64,000 nt of DNA from Proteus vulgaris (GCF_033708015.1 NZ_CP137920.1:2728001-2792000), one strand, 5' to 3'; counted from the first letter of the stretch, positions 1 through 8,162 are shown. Translations and numbers: made by a program. Notes: generated by a model from the letters alone, not told the origin.

Positions 1-68
1 CCGTTGTATGTTTCACGCCGAATAGATGCGCTATTAACTTTTGTCGTGACGTTTACTTGAATTGGCAT
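1..68 (-). CDS. Phage structural-region protein, N-terminus only
   Basis: A minus-strand reading frame starts with ATG at 68 and runs off the left edge; 22 residues are visible, beginning MPIQVNVTTKVNSASIRRET. It follows the MuF-like gene by 3 bases, so it belongs to the head operon. The beginning resembles DUF2213-type phage proteins that often follow MuF/portal genes, but that is recall on a very short piece. The rest of the gene is outside the window. Confidence 0.55.
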   Translation of the reverse strand, partial: MPIQVNVTTKVNSASIRRETYN

Positions 69-71
69 CAG

Positions 72-1001
72 TTATTCCTCCGCCCATTGATAACCACGTT
101 CTTTCATGGCCTCTTTTTCCTCTAACAGTTTATTGATGAGAGTCTTGTTGTAAGGCTTGCCGTCTTTATCAACAAGAACGGTTACAGTTGAGCACTTGCA
201 GTTAATTGAATTAGCGTCACGAGCCCACCAATCACGTTGCTCATCAGACGTAAACATTTTCCCATGCCTAGCTGCGTGATTAGGCCTTGTTGTTGGGCTC
301 AGCGCGGAGATATGAATTTCACGAGTTTCAAGGTTAAGCATCTCCTTGGCTTCGTCCGCTTCATCTAATCGCGCCCTGCGTAATGCGCTAGTTATCTCTG
401 TTCTTGCTATTCGATTAGCTCGACGAGTTTCAATGCCAGCCTGATTGGTTAGGTTTCTAGCCACTTCACGAGGATTTCGCCCTCTCGCGATCCCGTCAGT
501 AAGAATCCGAGCCATGTCAGCTTTAACCTGACCTGATAGCCCTTTCATCTCCTCAAATATACGAGCACGAACTAGAGCCATTCTTAACTGGTATGGCTCA
601 CTCATCAGTATCGTTGCAACACTTTGTTGAGTTGCTGCGTAGACAGTTGATTGCTGCGCTAGGTTTGCGTACTGCTGCGCTGTTCCTCTTTCGTATGCTG
701 TACTAACGTACTCAAGGAAAAGAAAGTTGCCAAACTCGCCACCATTCAAAAGCACCTCATCAACCATTAGCTCACCATCTCTCAAAAGTATTGAAAGGTA
801 GTTAGGATCTAAATCGAATTGGTATTTTCTATTGACGACTGGCTCAGAGGGGATTCTGTTAAGAAGTTGAATATAGCCTTTTGATATTCTTCGAATACGT
901 TTTGCAAACTCTCTCATTGCGCCACGCTCTAGCTTATCGACTGATGTTGGATCAGCTTTCGTTCCGGGTCTTATCGCCGTCCTTATTTTCTGTACCTTCA
1001 T
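72..1001 (-). CDS. Phage head morphogenesis protein, MuF-like (minor capsid)
   Basis: About 309 residues. The C-terminal half carries the MuF pattern: an Arg-rich helix (RRANRIARTEITSALRRARL), then HAARHGKMF and a Cys pair in NSINCKCSTVTV near residue 280. MuF-like proteins sit inside the head near the portal and in some phages enter the cell with DNA. The frame is open back to a GTG at 1010; I prefer ATG at 1001, with AGG just upstream. It overlaps the portal gene by about 50 bases, which suggests translational coupling. No toxin domain is visible at its C-terminus. Confidence 0.85.
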   Translation of the reverse strand: MKVQKIRTAIRPGTKADPTSVDKLERGAMREFAKRIRRISKGYIQLLNRIPSEPVVNRKYQFDLDPNYLSILLRDGELMVDEVLLNGGEFGNFLFLEYVSTAYERGTAQQYANLAQQSTVYAATQQSVATILMSEPYQLRMALVRARIFEEMKGLSGQVKADMARILTDGIARGRNPREVARNLTNQAGIETRRANRIARTEITSALRRARLDEADEAKEMLNLETREIHISALSPTTRPNHAARHGKMFTSDEQRDWWARDANSINCKCSTVTVLVDKDGKPYNKTLINKLLEEKEAMKERGYQWAEE

Positions 1002-2307
1002 CAGTTTCACCTAATGGCTCTTCACTATCATTTTCATAGCCAGCCGCTTCCCTAATTTCTTCGACACTAAACACTGGCTCACCAGTAGCGAGAGCGGTTT
1101 GATTAATTCGACTCATTTTCTCGGAGCTATCCAGTTTTTCAGTAGATGACTGCTCATTTAAATCATCCCAAATAACCGTTTTCTCACCGATAGGATCTAG
1201 CACCTTGATGTTAATTAGGTGATCGATGAAGTCCTCTATCTCAAATGAGAGTTCGCTTTCTCTGCGTGATTGGCATCGTGCATTGAAATACTTCTGGTCT
1301 TCCGTGCTAGCCCTTTCACCAGTCTGCATGCCAACAAGTATTTTGGATGGAATATCCATTGCGGCTGATGCGGTTTGAAGATTGACGTTATAAGTTGGTG
1401 TCGGATCAGATACAGCCGTAACCATAGGACTAACATTTGCGCCCTTCGTAACAAGAACTGAATCATTACCTGCGTTGATTTCTCTTGCTACTTCATTATA
1501 AATTTCCTGCAACCCAGCAATGTCAACGCCATACATTCTTGCCATTTCATCAAGGCTGGCTTCCTTTTCGTAGTTAATATTTAGCTGTCTTGCTGCGTTT
1601 TTAAGGAATGACTCGCCAGAACCACCCTCAACCTTTTCAAGACTTACAAAGGCGTTATAGGCAGGTTCAAGAAAGCCGATGGCGTCAACTGAATAATCAC
1701 CGAGAATAAAAACCCGATCCGGATGGATATTGATATTTCTAGTCCCACCATTCGGTAGCGTCTCCGTGTACTGCCACATGCTAGGTTGACCGTAATTAGG
1801 AGAGTTAATATCCGTCACCCAATCAGTAGGCTTAATTGCATTCGCCCATGCTGGCGTTGCTTTTTTAAGTAGCTTTGATTTCGTGACGGGCTCATGCCAC
1901 TTCCCACTATCATTGATATGAAGGATCAAGCCTGCATAACGACCAACAAGTCGCTTCTGATCTGCCTCTTTGAACGCCTTCCAAATACGCTTATTTACGT
2001 ACTTTTTAAATGAAGCTTCCCAAGTGGTTTCTTTCTTGTATTTATCTGCTTTGTCACCCTCAATCACTTGAGGTGATGTTTTCCAGCAATTACCTACGAG
2101 TTTTGTTACCCCACCAAAGGCAATACCACCACGGCGAAATAGCTTATATAAATCCTCAAAGGTTAAATCTTGTTTGAATCCGTACTCACACCAAGCAGAT
2201 GATCGCTTCGCATCAAGCCCCATGGTTGGATTAACCAAAGCCATACGGGAACGAGCTATCGCATCACTCACCATGTGATTGACGGCTAGTTTCATGTTTT
2301 CTTGCAT
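952..2307 (-). CDS. Phage portal protein, DUF1073 type
   Basis: 451 residues, the usual size for this portal class. The sequence has the features of the DUF1073 family of Mu-like and lambdoid phages, including a central PSKILVGMQTGERAST stretch (about residues 320-335) followed by a region rich in charged helices. The portal forms the dodecameric ring at one capsid vertex through which DNA enters. It lies between terminase large subunit (upstream, abutting) and MuF (downstream), the normal order. The C-terminal 30 residues are very acidic and probably disordered. Confidence 0.85.
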   Translation of the reverse strand: MQENMKLAVNHMVSDAIARSRMALVNPTMGLDAKRSSAWCEYGFKQDLTFEDLYKLFRRGGIAFGGVTKLVGNCWKTSPQVIEGDKADKYKKETTWEASFKKYVNKRIWKAFKEADQKRLVGRYAGLILHINDSGKWHEPVTKSKLLKKATPAWANAIKPTDWVTDINSPNYGQPSMWQYTETLPNGGTRNINIHPDRVFILGDYSVDAIGFLEPAYNAFVSLEKVEGGSGESFLKNAARQLNINYEKEASLDEMARMYGVDIAGLQEIYNEVAREINAGNDSVLVTKGANVSPMVTAVSDPTPTYNVNLQTASAAMDIPSKILVGMQTGERASTEDQKYFNARCQSRRESELSFEIEDFIDHLINIKVLDPIGEKTVIWDDLNEQSSTEKLDSSEKMSRINQTALATGEPVFSVEEIREAAGYENDSEEPLGETDEGTENKDGDKTRNES

Positions 2308-3551
2308 TATCGCCTCAGTAATCGTTTTGGAACCAATAGGCCTGCATTTGATTTTTGCGTGATATACCCATCAAGCCCATATCTAACCGCATCCCAGCAG
2401 TGGTTGTTCTTATCCTCAATAATGGGAAGAACCTCACCTGTGATCCGGTCTGTTTTATACGAGTAAAGACGGGCTTCTTTTGCTGTTTCTTTACAGCGAG
2501 GATGAATGATTATTTGCTTGAATCCGCGCAGATGTGTAATGCCATCTTCTACGCTACCCTGCCATTTTTTAGCTGCGGATATATTGAAACCTTGGCGTTT
2601 TAAGTAACTGATTGTTTCGGGTCGTGCTGAGTCTGCTTTAACTGGCCACTTGCGAGATTCAGGTATCTTGTCGTAAAACGCTGGCATGTGGTCAAGCTCA
2701 ACACCTATTCCGTATGCCTCGTACTCAATGTACAGGCAGTCGTTTAGAATGAATTGGCGCAATAGCGTGTTAGGGTCTTTTGCAAAACCGAAGTCAGCAC
2801 CGAATAGTAATCTGTCTGCTTTCTGCCATAAATCATCAGGGAACGATTTAACAACGTATTTATTCGCTAATACCTGCTTATCGGAGTTTTCAAGATAAGC
2901 GCCTTCCCAGATCCATGCGTAAGTAGCAGAGTCCAATCTTTCCTGATCGCTTAATCGCTCTTCTTCAAGTACTGATGGAAACCACGGGTTATCATCGTAA
3001 TTCATCTCGACAACGATGGCATTATCAGGTGGATTCTTTCTAAAGCGTTTATCTGTCGCGCTACCGTCTCGTTCAGGGTTCCATGTTACCCATATTTCAG
3101 ACCCAGCCTCACGAACAGTGGGCGTTAATTTAGTCCATGCTATTTCTGATACTGATTCAGCTTCATCAACCCAAGCGATTAATATTCTCGCCTTAGATTT
3201 AATGCTATCTAAGTTGTGTCGTAACCCTGCAAACACATAATTGACAGAGCGGCACTTTGTGCGGATATACTTCTCGCCAAGTTCATAGAAGTCATTCAAC
3301 CAAGGCACAGACCTAATCGCCTGTTTTACCTCTTCCATTGATGATTCTTCTAACGAGTTCATGTACTCACGAGCACAAAGTATTACTCCAGATTGACCAT
3401 TCATCGCAGCTATGTAGCCACGAATTGCCGTCATTAATGCAAATGTTCTTGTCTTTGCAGATCCTCGCCCACCATGCGAGCATCGATAGCGATAATTACC
3501 TTCAAAAACTGGAATTAATTTAGGTGGTATTTCAATCCTTGCTACCGTCAT
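2307..3551 (-). CDS. Terminase large subunit, PBSX-like (Terminase_3)
   Basis: 414 residues from ATG at 3551, preceded by GGAGG; the frame is open to a TTG at 3566. Near residues 30-40 is the ATPase P-loop variant SHGGRGSAKTRTF. The Walker B-like acid segment ILIAWVDEAESV is near residue 130, and an RNase H-like nuclease half follows (LLFGADFGFAKDPNT, then KADSARPETISYLK and a late WDAVRYGLDG). These are the hallmarks of the packaging motor/nuclease. It overlaps the small subunit gene by 20 bases. Confidence 0.92.
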   Translation of the reverse strand: MTVARIEIPPKLIPVFEGNYRYRCSHGGRGSAKTRTFALMTAIRGYIAAMNGQSGVILCAREYMNSLEESSMEEVKQAIRSVPWLNDFYELGEKYIRTKCRSVNYVFAGLRHNLDSIKSKARILIAWVDEAESVSEIAWTKLTPTVREAGSEIWVTWNPERDGSATDKRFRKNPPDNAIVVEMNYDDNPWFPSVLEEERLSDQERLDSATYAWIWEGAYLENSDKQVLANKYVVKSFPDDLWQKADRLLFGADFGFAKDPNTLLRQFILNDCLYIEYEAYGIGVELDHMPAFYDKIPESRKWPVKADSARPETISYLKRQGFNISAAKKWQGSVEDGITHLRGFKQIIIHPRCKETAKEARLYSYKTDRITGEVLPIIEDKNNHCWDAVRYGLDGYITQKSNAGLLVPKRLLRR

Positions 3552-3954
3552 TGTTACCTCCGGCAACCAGAACTATTTTTGTTGGCGACATCGAATTATC
3601 AGATGAGGTGTGATCAACTTCTTGCTTCTCAGAGTACCCGTGATTAGCCAGCATTAGTTTTGTGATTGTTGCGTTAAAGTCACCAGCCAATCCGCTATTA
3701 ATTAGCTTCATTTCCTGAAATGCCATAATCCCGTCTAACGTGTCCGAAAACTCACGACCTAGATCACTATCTTGCTTTCCGTACTCATAAACAGTTGAAC
3801 GAGCTATTCCCAAATAACACGCCAAGCCTGCAATACTAGGTATAACCTGACCTTCATTTTCTTTGTAACCGCCGTACAGGTATTCCTTTGCCTTAGCGAT
3901 TAGCTCATTAGTCAGCTTGCTAGGGCAACCAACCTGTTTAGATTGTTGTCCCAT
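3532..3954 (-). CDS. Terminase small subunit, P22 gp3-like
   Basis: 140 residues. It starts with a short basic arm, then an HTH-like segment (IPSIAGLACYLGIARSTVYEYGKQ, about residues 40-63) followed by helical oligomerisation sequence (GLAGDFNATITKLMLANHGYSEKQE). This matches the DNA-packaging protein gp3 family that recognises pac sites. Its place directly upstream of the large terminase supports the call. The last 25 residues are Ser/Asp rich and probably flexible. Confidence 0.85.
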   Translation of the reverse strand: MGQQSKQVGCPSKLTNELIAKAKEYLYGGYKENEGQVIPSIAGLACYLGIARSTVYEYGKQDSDLGREFSDTLDGIMAFQEMKLINSGLAGDFNATITKLMLANHGYSEKQEVDHTSSDNSMSPTKIVLVAGGNNDGSKD

Positions 3955-3970
3955 ACCCTTTCCTTAATAT

Positions 3971-4153
3971 TTACTGTTCAACTACTGGCACGTATTTAAT
4001 ATCACTAATCTCATCAGGTGATATGTATACCCATGAGCCGTCGAGTGATGCGATACCGATTAACCCGTTAGTTACGCGAGGCTCTTTAGTGGTCATCACG
4101 CCTTCGTATGTGGTTCCGTCTTTCTTAGTTGCTATTACGTGATATTTATTCAC
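3971..4153 (-). CDS. Small hypothetical phage protein (60 aa)
   Basis: A 60-residue protein with the alternating pattern of a small beta-barrel (YHVIATKKDGTTYEGVM, then GSWVYISPDEISDIKYVPV), which resembles Sm/SH3-like small phage proteins, but I do not recognise the family. It overlaps the upstream ORF by 8 bases and lies 17 bases before the terminase small subunit, so it is part of the same operon. Function unknown. Confidence 0.65.
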   Translation of the reverse strand: MNKYHVIATKKDGTTYEGVMTTKEPRVTNGLIGIASLDGSWVYISPDEISDIKYVPVVEQ

Positions 4154-4304
4154 TACTCAACTCCACTTCTTGGCCTTTAAACACAATTTCTTTCTTAAAA
4201 CAGAGCTTCATTAACCAAGTGCTGTTAATTAAAGCGCCGATAATAAACAATGGATACATATAACGGCGCAGTGTCATTTTGTAATGCAGTGTTCCTGTTT
4301 TCAT
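4146..4304 (-). CDS. Small membrane protein, phage (52 aa)
   Basis: From ATG at 4304 (GGTGG upstream) the product is 52 residues: a short basic N-terminus (MKTGTLHYKMTLRRY), one hydrophobic helix (MYPLFIIGALINSTWLM) and a charged tail. The frame is open back to 4328, but that start would lie inside the terminator hairpin at 4318-4337. Function unknown; position before the terminase genes. Confidence 0.55.
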   Translation of the reverse strand: MKTGTLHYKMTLRRYMYPLFIIGALINSTWLMKLCFKKEIVFKGQEVELSSE

Positions 4305-4317
4305 ATTCCACCCAATA

Positions 4318-4337
4318 AAAAAGGCCACTAGGGCCTA
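4318..4337 (-). terminator. Rho-independent terminator before the terminase block
   Basis: On the minus strand AGGCC-CTAGT-GGCCT is followed by a T run. It overlaps the stop codon of the 52-residue ORF upstream and separates it from the terminase block, so late transcripts must read through it, which fits Q-type antitermination. Confidence 0.75.
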
Positions 4338-4493
4338 TTTGGTTTTCTGTTTGTTGACTAGCTTGCCTAACTCTCGCTCGACGATTTCAGCAACTATCCA
4401 CCCATCATCAACCCTGCCGCAATGTAAGTATTCAAGTGATTGCTGTAATTGACGATAGAGAATGGATAAGTTTGCTTTTTCTTGTTTGGTCAT
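4335..4493 (-). CDS. Small hypothetical phage protein (52 aa)
   Basis: ATG at 4493 overlaps the stop of the preceding gene (ATGA), a coupling signature. The 52-residue product is helical and charged (MTKQEKANLSILYRQLQQSL..., ending LVNKQKTK) and its stop lies in a terminator stem. The gene is below the usual size cut-off and easily missed. Function unknown. Confidence 0.6.
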   Translation of the reverse strand: MTKQEKANLSILYRQLQQSLEYLHCGRVDDGWIVAEIVERELGKLVNKQKTK

Positions 4494-4696
4494 ACTTTCT
4501 CCTTAGCAAACTTACTTGCCCACACCTTGGCAATATGTAAGCAGTCGTCAAACATTCGCCCTTTTCTACTTGCTTGAGAGCTTCGGCGATAATGATCTAC
4601 CGCCATGTAGCTCGCTCTACGACAAACAGGTAAAGAAAAGCCGAGGTTTTTTAACTCGGCCAGTACGTTCTGCTCTATGAATTGTTCGTGGTTCAT
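4490..4696 (-). CDS. Small hypothetical phage protein (68 aa)
   Basis: 68 residues, helical, with a basic middle (CRRASYMAVDHYRRSSQASRK would be the longest basic run) and no domain I recognise. It overlaps the antirepressor-like gene upstream by 4 bases and the 52-residue ORF downstream by 4, so the three form a tightly coupled set. Confidence 0.6.
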   Translation of the reverse strand: MNHEQFIEQNVLAELKNLGFSLPVCRRASYMAVDHYRRSSQASRKGRMFDDCLHIAKVWASKFAKEKV

Positions 4697-5277
4697 GCCG
4701 GCTCTTCTCCATCTGGAAATTCGCCCATATCAGGTAAGGTTAATTGTGATAGTTCTTTAATTGCCTTCTTCGCTTTGCGTATTTTCTTTAAGTGACGCTT
4801 GCGTAAATTCATTAAGTCACTACCTTTCCTGCCAAAGTTCTCGAACGACCAACTATCGGCTGCCACTAATCTATTTTGCATCTCATTGATAGTCAGGCTT
4901 TTAAGCTCATTCATATCAAGGTTTGCTAACCCCGTTTGTGGTTTTGACTCTTTTTCTGCTAGATCAAGCAACCATCGACGCAAGGCTTTCGCTACATCTG
5001 TCTTAGATAAGATCCCTACCAAGTGAGCGCCTCTAATCGAAAATATTCTTACCCTCTTATTTTGTATCTCGTTGTTTTTATTGCTAACGGTCAAGTTGAC
5101 CGTCTGAGACATACCATCGGTAAATTCATCTTTGTTTCGATTAAAGATACGAGTCACAGATGATTCATCTTTATACTCAAGTAACTCTGAAAGCTGTTTG
5201 TTGGTAAACCAAACCTTTCCATCACCATTGTCAAATGGGATAACTTCATTGCCTTTAAAAACTAATTTATCTGACAT
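4693..5277 (-). CDS. Phage antirepressor-like protein (BRO-N type)
   Basis: 194 residues. The N-terminal 90 residues have the BRO-N/antirepressor pattern: VWFTNKQLSELLEYKD, then a basic segment (RIFNRNKDEF) and IRIFSIRGAHLVGILSK further on. The C-terminal third is a basic helix (MNLRKRHLKKIRKAKKAIKEL) that could bind DNA. Such proteins counter the CI repressor or act in the late operon. It heads a coupled three-gene set. The exact role is not shown by the sequence. Confidence 0.65.
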   Translation of the reverse strand: MSDKLVFKGNEVIPFDNGDGKVWFTNKQLSELLEYKDESSVTRIFNRNKDEFTDGMSQTVNLTVSNKNNEIQNKRVRIFSIRGAHLVGILSKTDVAKALRRWLLDLAEKESKPQTGLANLDMNELKSLTINEMQNRLVAADSWSFENFGRKGSDLMNLRKRHLKKIRKAKKAIKELSQLTLPDMGEFPDGEEPA

Positions 5278-5551
5278 GATACTGTCCTTACTTAGTAATG
5301 AACCCTTGCCACATAGGAAATCAGCCCATCGAAGCAGTATCAGCTATAACTGATCACCTCAAAGGCTCATTCCTAAATAACGGCTCGATGCTTTTAGATG
5401 TGTGTGCATGTGGTGCACATGGTGAAATGCGATTTAGCTCGCAGCTTAGCGATACACTGCTAAGCCACTTCTAGTCTGTTCCTAGCAGTCAAGATAGTGA
5501 TCACTCTCCTTAATGGATAAACGATTTATCTAACCTTGTCGGGGTTGTTCT
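5278..5551. other. Intergenic leader before antirepressor-like gene
   Basis: 274 bases with no convincing gene. It contains a 6-bp dyad TGTGCA-TGTGG-TGCACA at 5403-5419 and several stop-rich short frames. It probably holds a leader or promoter for the downstream minus-strand genes, but I cannot assign boxes. Confidence 0.35.
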
Positions 5552-5743
5552 TTAGAATCGCTCAATGCGCTGAGATAAAGTTTCAGAGTAACTGCGCATA
5601 TGACCTAATTGATTGCTCAATAACTCTTGGTCGCGATGCTCTAGCGTCTTGCAGATATCGCCATTAATGAAAGTTGTCAGCTTTGTGATTTTGTCGTCTA
5701 ACTCAGATTTCTCATCTACTACTCGTTGTTGATGTGGTTGCAT
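5552..5743 (-). CDS. Small conserved phage protein (63 aa)
   Basis: 63 residues, largely coiled coil (VDEKSELDDKITKLTTFING, then ELLSNQLGHMRSYSETLSQRI). A CAGGAG ribosome site precedes ATG at 5743. Similar short helical proteins are common after lysis genes in enterobacterial prophages; their function is not known to me. Confidence 0.65.
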   Translation of the reverse strand: MQPHQQRVVDEKSELDDKITKLTTFINGDICKTLEHRDQELLSNQLGHMRSYSETLSQRIERF

Positions 5744-5761
5744 TTGATACTCCTGTAGGCA

Positions 5762-5941
5762 TTAAAAAGCCCCGCTATTGGAGGCTCGTTGTTCTAGTTC
5801 ATTTATCTTCTTATCCAATTTAGCTAACTGGGATTTCCAACTCGCTAGAGAGATAACATTTTCAGCAGGTGTCTCATCAATGAATTCAAGAACCTTATTT
5901 TTAGCTGACTTTAAGTAAGCCAATTCAGACTCTATGCTCAT
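5762..5941 (-). CDS. Small hypothetical phage protein (59 aa)
   Basis: ATG at 5941 overlaps the Rz1 stop codon (ATGA). The 59-residue product starts MSIESELAYLKSAKNKVLEF, is helical and ends SNSGAF; the last codons and stop form the T run of a terminator. It is below the usual length cut-off. It probably ends the lysis operon. Function unknown. Confidence 0.6.
   Translation of the reverse strand: MSIESELAYLKSAKNKVLEFIDETPAENVISLASWKSQLAKLDKKINELEQRASNSGAF
5763..5791 (-). terminator. Terminator at the end of the lysis module
   Basis: On the minus strand AGCCTC...GGGGCT (one G-U pair) with a 7-base loop runs into TTTTT at the stop codon of the 59-residue ORF. Confidence 0.6.
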
Positions 5942-6195
5942 TTCATCACCTGTCTTTGTTGTTCAATTTCCCGTATTGCTTTCTTGTCTGAGTTACATTG
6001 CTCAATAACCGATAACAGGGAGATGTTTAACATTAACGATTCTCCCCATGTCATTTGCTCTGGTATGTAGGGCAATAGACAATCAGCGGTTAGGTGTGCC
6101 GGTATCGCTATGTGCTCCATTGGCACGTATTCTTTCTGAATAGTCGTGCATCCTGATAAGAGCGTCATTAGGAATAGCAGTATTGGCGCAATCAT
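5938..6195 (-). CDS. Rz1-like outer-membrane spanin lipoprotein
   Basis: Embedded in the +1 frame of the Rz gene and running past its end. From ATG at 6195 the product is 85 residues with a lipoprotein signal (MIAPILLFLMTLLSGCTT); the Cys at position 16 is the lipid site. The frame is open to 6285, but the internal start gives a normal signal peptide. Together with Rz it would fuse inner and outer membranes at the last step of lysis. Pro content is lower than in lambda Rz1. Confidence 0.8.
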   Translation of the reverse strand: MIAPILLFLMTLLSGCTTIQKEYVPMEHIAIPAHLTADCLLPYIPEQMTWGESLMLNISLLSVIEQCNSDKKAIREIEQQRQVMK

Positions 6196-6475
6196 TATTG
6201 ATAAGAACAGTTTTGATAACCGTTTTAACTTTTTCAGAATCCACGGCTGACCTATTCCGCTCTTCGCTATTAAGTGATGAGACATTATTGATAATCCTGA
6301 ATGTGCGGCTGGCGTTTTCTGTGATTGAGTTTTGGCGAGATAACTGATTGGTTGCTGTGTTGTAATCTTTTCTCAGTTTGTCGTAATCATCTGTTACCCA
6401 CCATAGCCAGAATGCGGATATTGCCAGTAGTCCAGCTAATACCTTAGTTAGCGTGTTCATATCATTTAACGCCAT
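6083..6475 (-). CDS. Rz-like inner-membrane spanin
   Basis: 130 residues: one N-terminal membrane segment (VLAGLLAISAFWLWWVT, about residues 12-28) followed by a periplasmic helical region (DYDKLRKDYNTATNQLSRQ...), the i-spanin layout. It overlaps the endolysin gene by 14 bases and contains the Rz1 gene in another frame. A second start, Met6 at 6460, is possible. Confidence 0.82.
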   Translation of the reverse strand: MALNDMNTLTKVLAGLLAISAFWLWWVTDDYDKLRKDYNTATNQLSRQNSITENASRTFRIINNVSSLNSEERNRSAVDSEKVKTVIKTVLINNDCANTAIPNDALIRMHDYSERIRANGAHSDTGTPNR

Positions 6476-6794
6476 TGTGCTCTAACGAGTAGTGATTGCC
6501 GTCATTGAATCGACCTCCCCACGTACCACCAATAGATTCCCAGTATTCACCAAGTAATTTATGGTCACTTGATGCCGTTAGATATTTACCGTCTTTAAAT
6601 AGGTTGAAATCCACAGCTAGGCGTTGGGTGTGTAAGCTATTTTTAATACCGGAACCTGATTTGGCATTTAACTGCGCCTGCTCTGGTGTTCGGTATGCTT
6701 CCGAGAATGTCAGCTCATATCCGTTGTTGTAGGCAAAAATAATTAAGTCCGCAATCATGCGAGTGAACTTGCGTTGTTTCTCACCGAGTGTCAT
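6462..6794 (-). CDS. Endolysin, M15 L-alanyl-D-glutamate peptidase type
   Basis: 110 residues, a short single-domain peptidase. The zinc-peptidase signatures are visible: SGSGIKNSLHTQRLAVDFNL (His and Asp ligands) and GRFNDGNHYSLEH (last His). This is the T5-endolysin-like M15 fold that cuts cell-wall peptides. There is no signal peptide, so release depends on the holin. It overlaps neighbours on both sides. Confidence 0.85.
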   Translation of the reverse strand: MTLGEKQRKFTRMIADLIIFAYNNGYELTFSEAYRTPEQAQLNAKSGSGIKNSLHTQRLAVDFNLFKDGKYLTASSDHKLLGEYWESIGGTWGGRFNDGNHYSLEHNGVK

Positions 6795-7074
6795 TTTTAC
6801 TAACCCCTCTAAATATTTGCATCACATTCCCACGACTAAGAATTATTAGTGCGCATAGCGTGATATTGATTCCAACCTCAAATGGATCTGCATGGGCGTA
6901 GTCATTCGTTAATATGCGTAGTGGGATAGAACCAAGCATAACAATGAGAACCCATGCTATAAGTGACGGAAAAAATTTGTATTTAGCGCCGTTACGCTCA
7001 TAGTTAACAAGACGAATAACAGCGAATAAGCATGAGAAAAAATTGACGTAAATCCAAAACATTGAGATGGTCAT
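6781..7074 (-). CDS. Membrane protein of lysis module (holin or antiholin candidate)
   Basis: 97 residues with three hydrophobic segments (about 5-20, 36-52 and 68-82) and short charged loops. It sits between the putative holin and the endolysin and overlaps both by 4-14 bases. Three-helix topology and place fit a holin or an antiholin; the sequence alone does not decide. Confidence 0.6.
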   Translation of the reverse strand: MTISMFWIYVNFFSCLFAVIRLVNYERNGAKYKFFPSLIAWVLIVMLGSIPLRILTNDYAHADPFEVGINITLCALIILSRGNVMQIFRGVSKNDTR

Positions 7075-7460
7075 CTTCCACCTCCTCTGAATTTATCTAT
7101 CAGGTTGTTAATAACGTTGTTAATACTGTCGGTGAGAGCACCAGGTTTAGATATTGTTACCAACACACCAACCAAACCAGCCGATGAGAACATTGCACCA
7201 ACAGAGCGATCGACTTCTCTATCTCCGACAATGCCACTCAGCAGTGACGACATGAAATCAGCGCCTAATATCCCGATAGCAAATGCAACCGTGAAATATG
7301 CCCATCGCTTTAACAGCCGGATATCATGAGCGGACAATACAAATATCACCGCCCCTGCGAACGCACCGATAACAACGCCTGCGTCCATACCTGAATAGAG
7401 ACCTACAATAGAGACACCCGCTAACGAGGCGGTTGCTGTGCCTGTTAACGGCTCTTGCAT
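7071..7460 (-). CDS. Putative phage holin
   Basis: 129 residues with Gly/Ala-rich hydrophobic segments (SIVGLYSGMDAGVVIGAFAG, then a second near residues 52-68) and a positively charged C-terminus (LIDKFRGGGR). It is the first gene of the lysis module. Such proteins make the membrane lesion that sets the time of lysis. The division of labour with the neighbouring 97-residue protein is unclear. Confidence 0.65.
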   Translation of the reverse strand: MQEPLTGTATASLAGVSIVGLYSGMDAGVVIGAFAGAVIFVLSAHDIRLLKRWAYFTVAFAIGILGADFMSSLLSGIVGDREVDRSVGAMFSSAGLVGVLVTISKPGALTDSINNVINNLIDKFRGGGR

Positions 7461-7551
7461 ATATGTAGTCCTGATTAGTTAATAGAACGCCGACTCACAG
7501 CTCTTATGTGAAGTGATTAGTGTGTGATTGATTCTGTGGTCGGCATATACG

Positions 7552-7573
7552 AAAAAAGACCGCCTAAGCGATC
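7552..7573 (-). terminator. Terminator upstream of the lysis genes
   Basis: Minus strand GATCGC-TTAG-GCGGTC (one G-U pair) followed by TTTTTT. It lies about 90 bases before the holin, downstream of the candidate late promoter, so late transcription would need antitermination to pass it. Confidence 0.7.
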
Positions 7574-7614
7574 TTCTGAATGTGACTTACATCAAATATT
7601 AAATAAAATATAAA

Positions 7615-7652
7615 GTAAAACACTTTACATATAAAGTAAAACGCTTTACCAT
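7615..7652 (+). promoter_or_regulatory. Promoter with two operator dyads for the acr-like operon
   Basis: Two dyads, GTAAAACACTTTAC (7615-7628) and GTAAAACGCTTTAC (7636-7649), differ at one base and lie 21 bp apart, two helical turns. A promoter fits across them: TTTACA at 7624-7629, a 17-bp spacer and TACCAT at 7647-7652. A repressor on the dyads would cover both boxes. The small HTH protein made from this operon is the obvious candidate repressor (inference). Confidence 0.7.
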
Positions 7653-7685
7653 ATATTCATACAAACAAGATTAAGGAATACAAAA

Positions 7686-8162
7686 ATGATTATCACTCAC
7701 GCATCAGCAACTAAAATCGACGAAGTTAAAGACTCTGTTCACTACGCGCCATTCTTCAAAGGGTGTCTTTTTTTTGGCAGTGAAGATAACGACTACAATT
7801 TAGCGGGTCGTTGTAATTTTCAATACAATCTAGATGTCAATAACGTTATCCGTGCAAGTCGTTTTTTCTATGAGCACGATACTGATGAAAATGCTGTTCA
7901 AGATGTTTTCAGTATGATGCGTGATGATTTTAGTATCGATGTTGATGATAGTGAGTTAGCTGATTTATTAGATGGAACGACAAACATTAGTGAATATGAA
8001 CACAGCTACGAAGATGACGGACAGGCAAACTGGGCTATCCAACAGTTTCAAGGCATTTTAGCCCACAAACTAGGCTATGACTGTGCAGAGTCATTTGATG
8101 AGCAGGGTACTGTTTATATCGCATACTGCGTTAATCGTAAATTACAAGAAGTAGAGTGCTAA
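7686..8162 (+). CDS. AcrIF11-like protein: candidate anti-CRISPR ADP-ribosyltransferase
   Basis: 158 acidic residues, on the strand opposite to the late operon, with its own promoter. From memory it lines up with AcrIF11, which ADP-ribosylates Cas8f of type I-F CRISPR systems. Points of similarity are the start ITHAS (AcrIF11 has a FHGS-like start, as in ADP-ribosyltransferases), the stretch QGILAHKLGYD at 122-132 and SFDEQGTVYIAY at 136-147. Spacing and total length are close. This is recall without an alignment; an unrelated ART-fold phage protein is the main alternative. The next gene is a small HTH, as in acr-aca operons. Confidence 0.6.
   Translation: MIITHASATKIDEVKDSVHYAPFFKGCLFFGSEDNDYNLAGRCNFQYNLDVNNVIRASRFFYEHDTDENAVQDVFSMMRDDFSIDVDDSELADLLDGTTNISEYEHSYEDDGQANWAIQQFQGILAHKLGYDCAESFDEQGTVYIAYCVNRKLQEVEC

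Noticed and set aside
5403..5419. CRP-like or repressor dyad TGTGCA-N5-TGCACA
   Set aside because: Spacing does not fit CRP and no promoter boxes are aligned with it.
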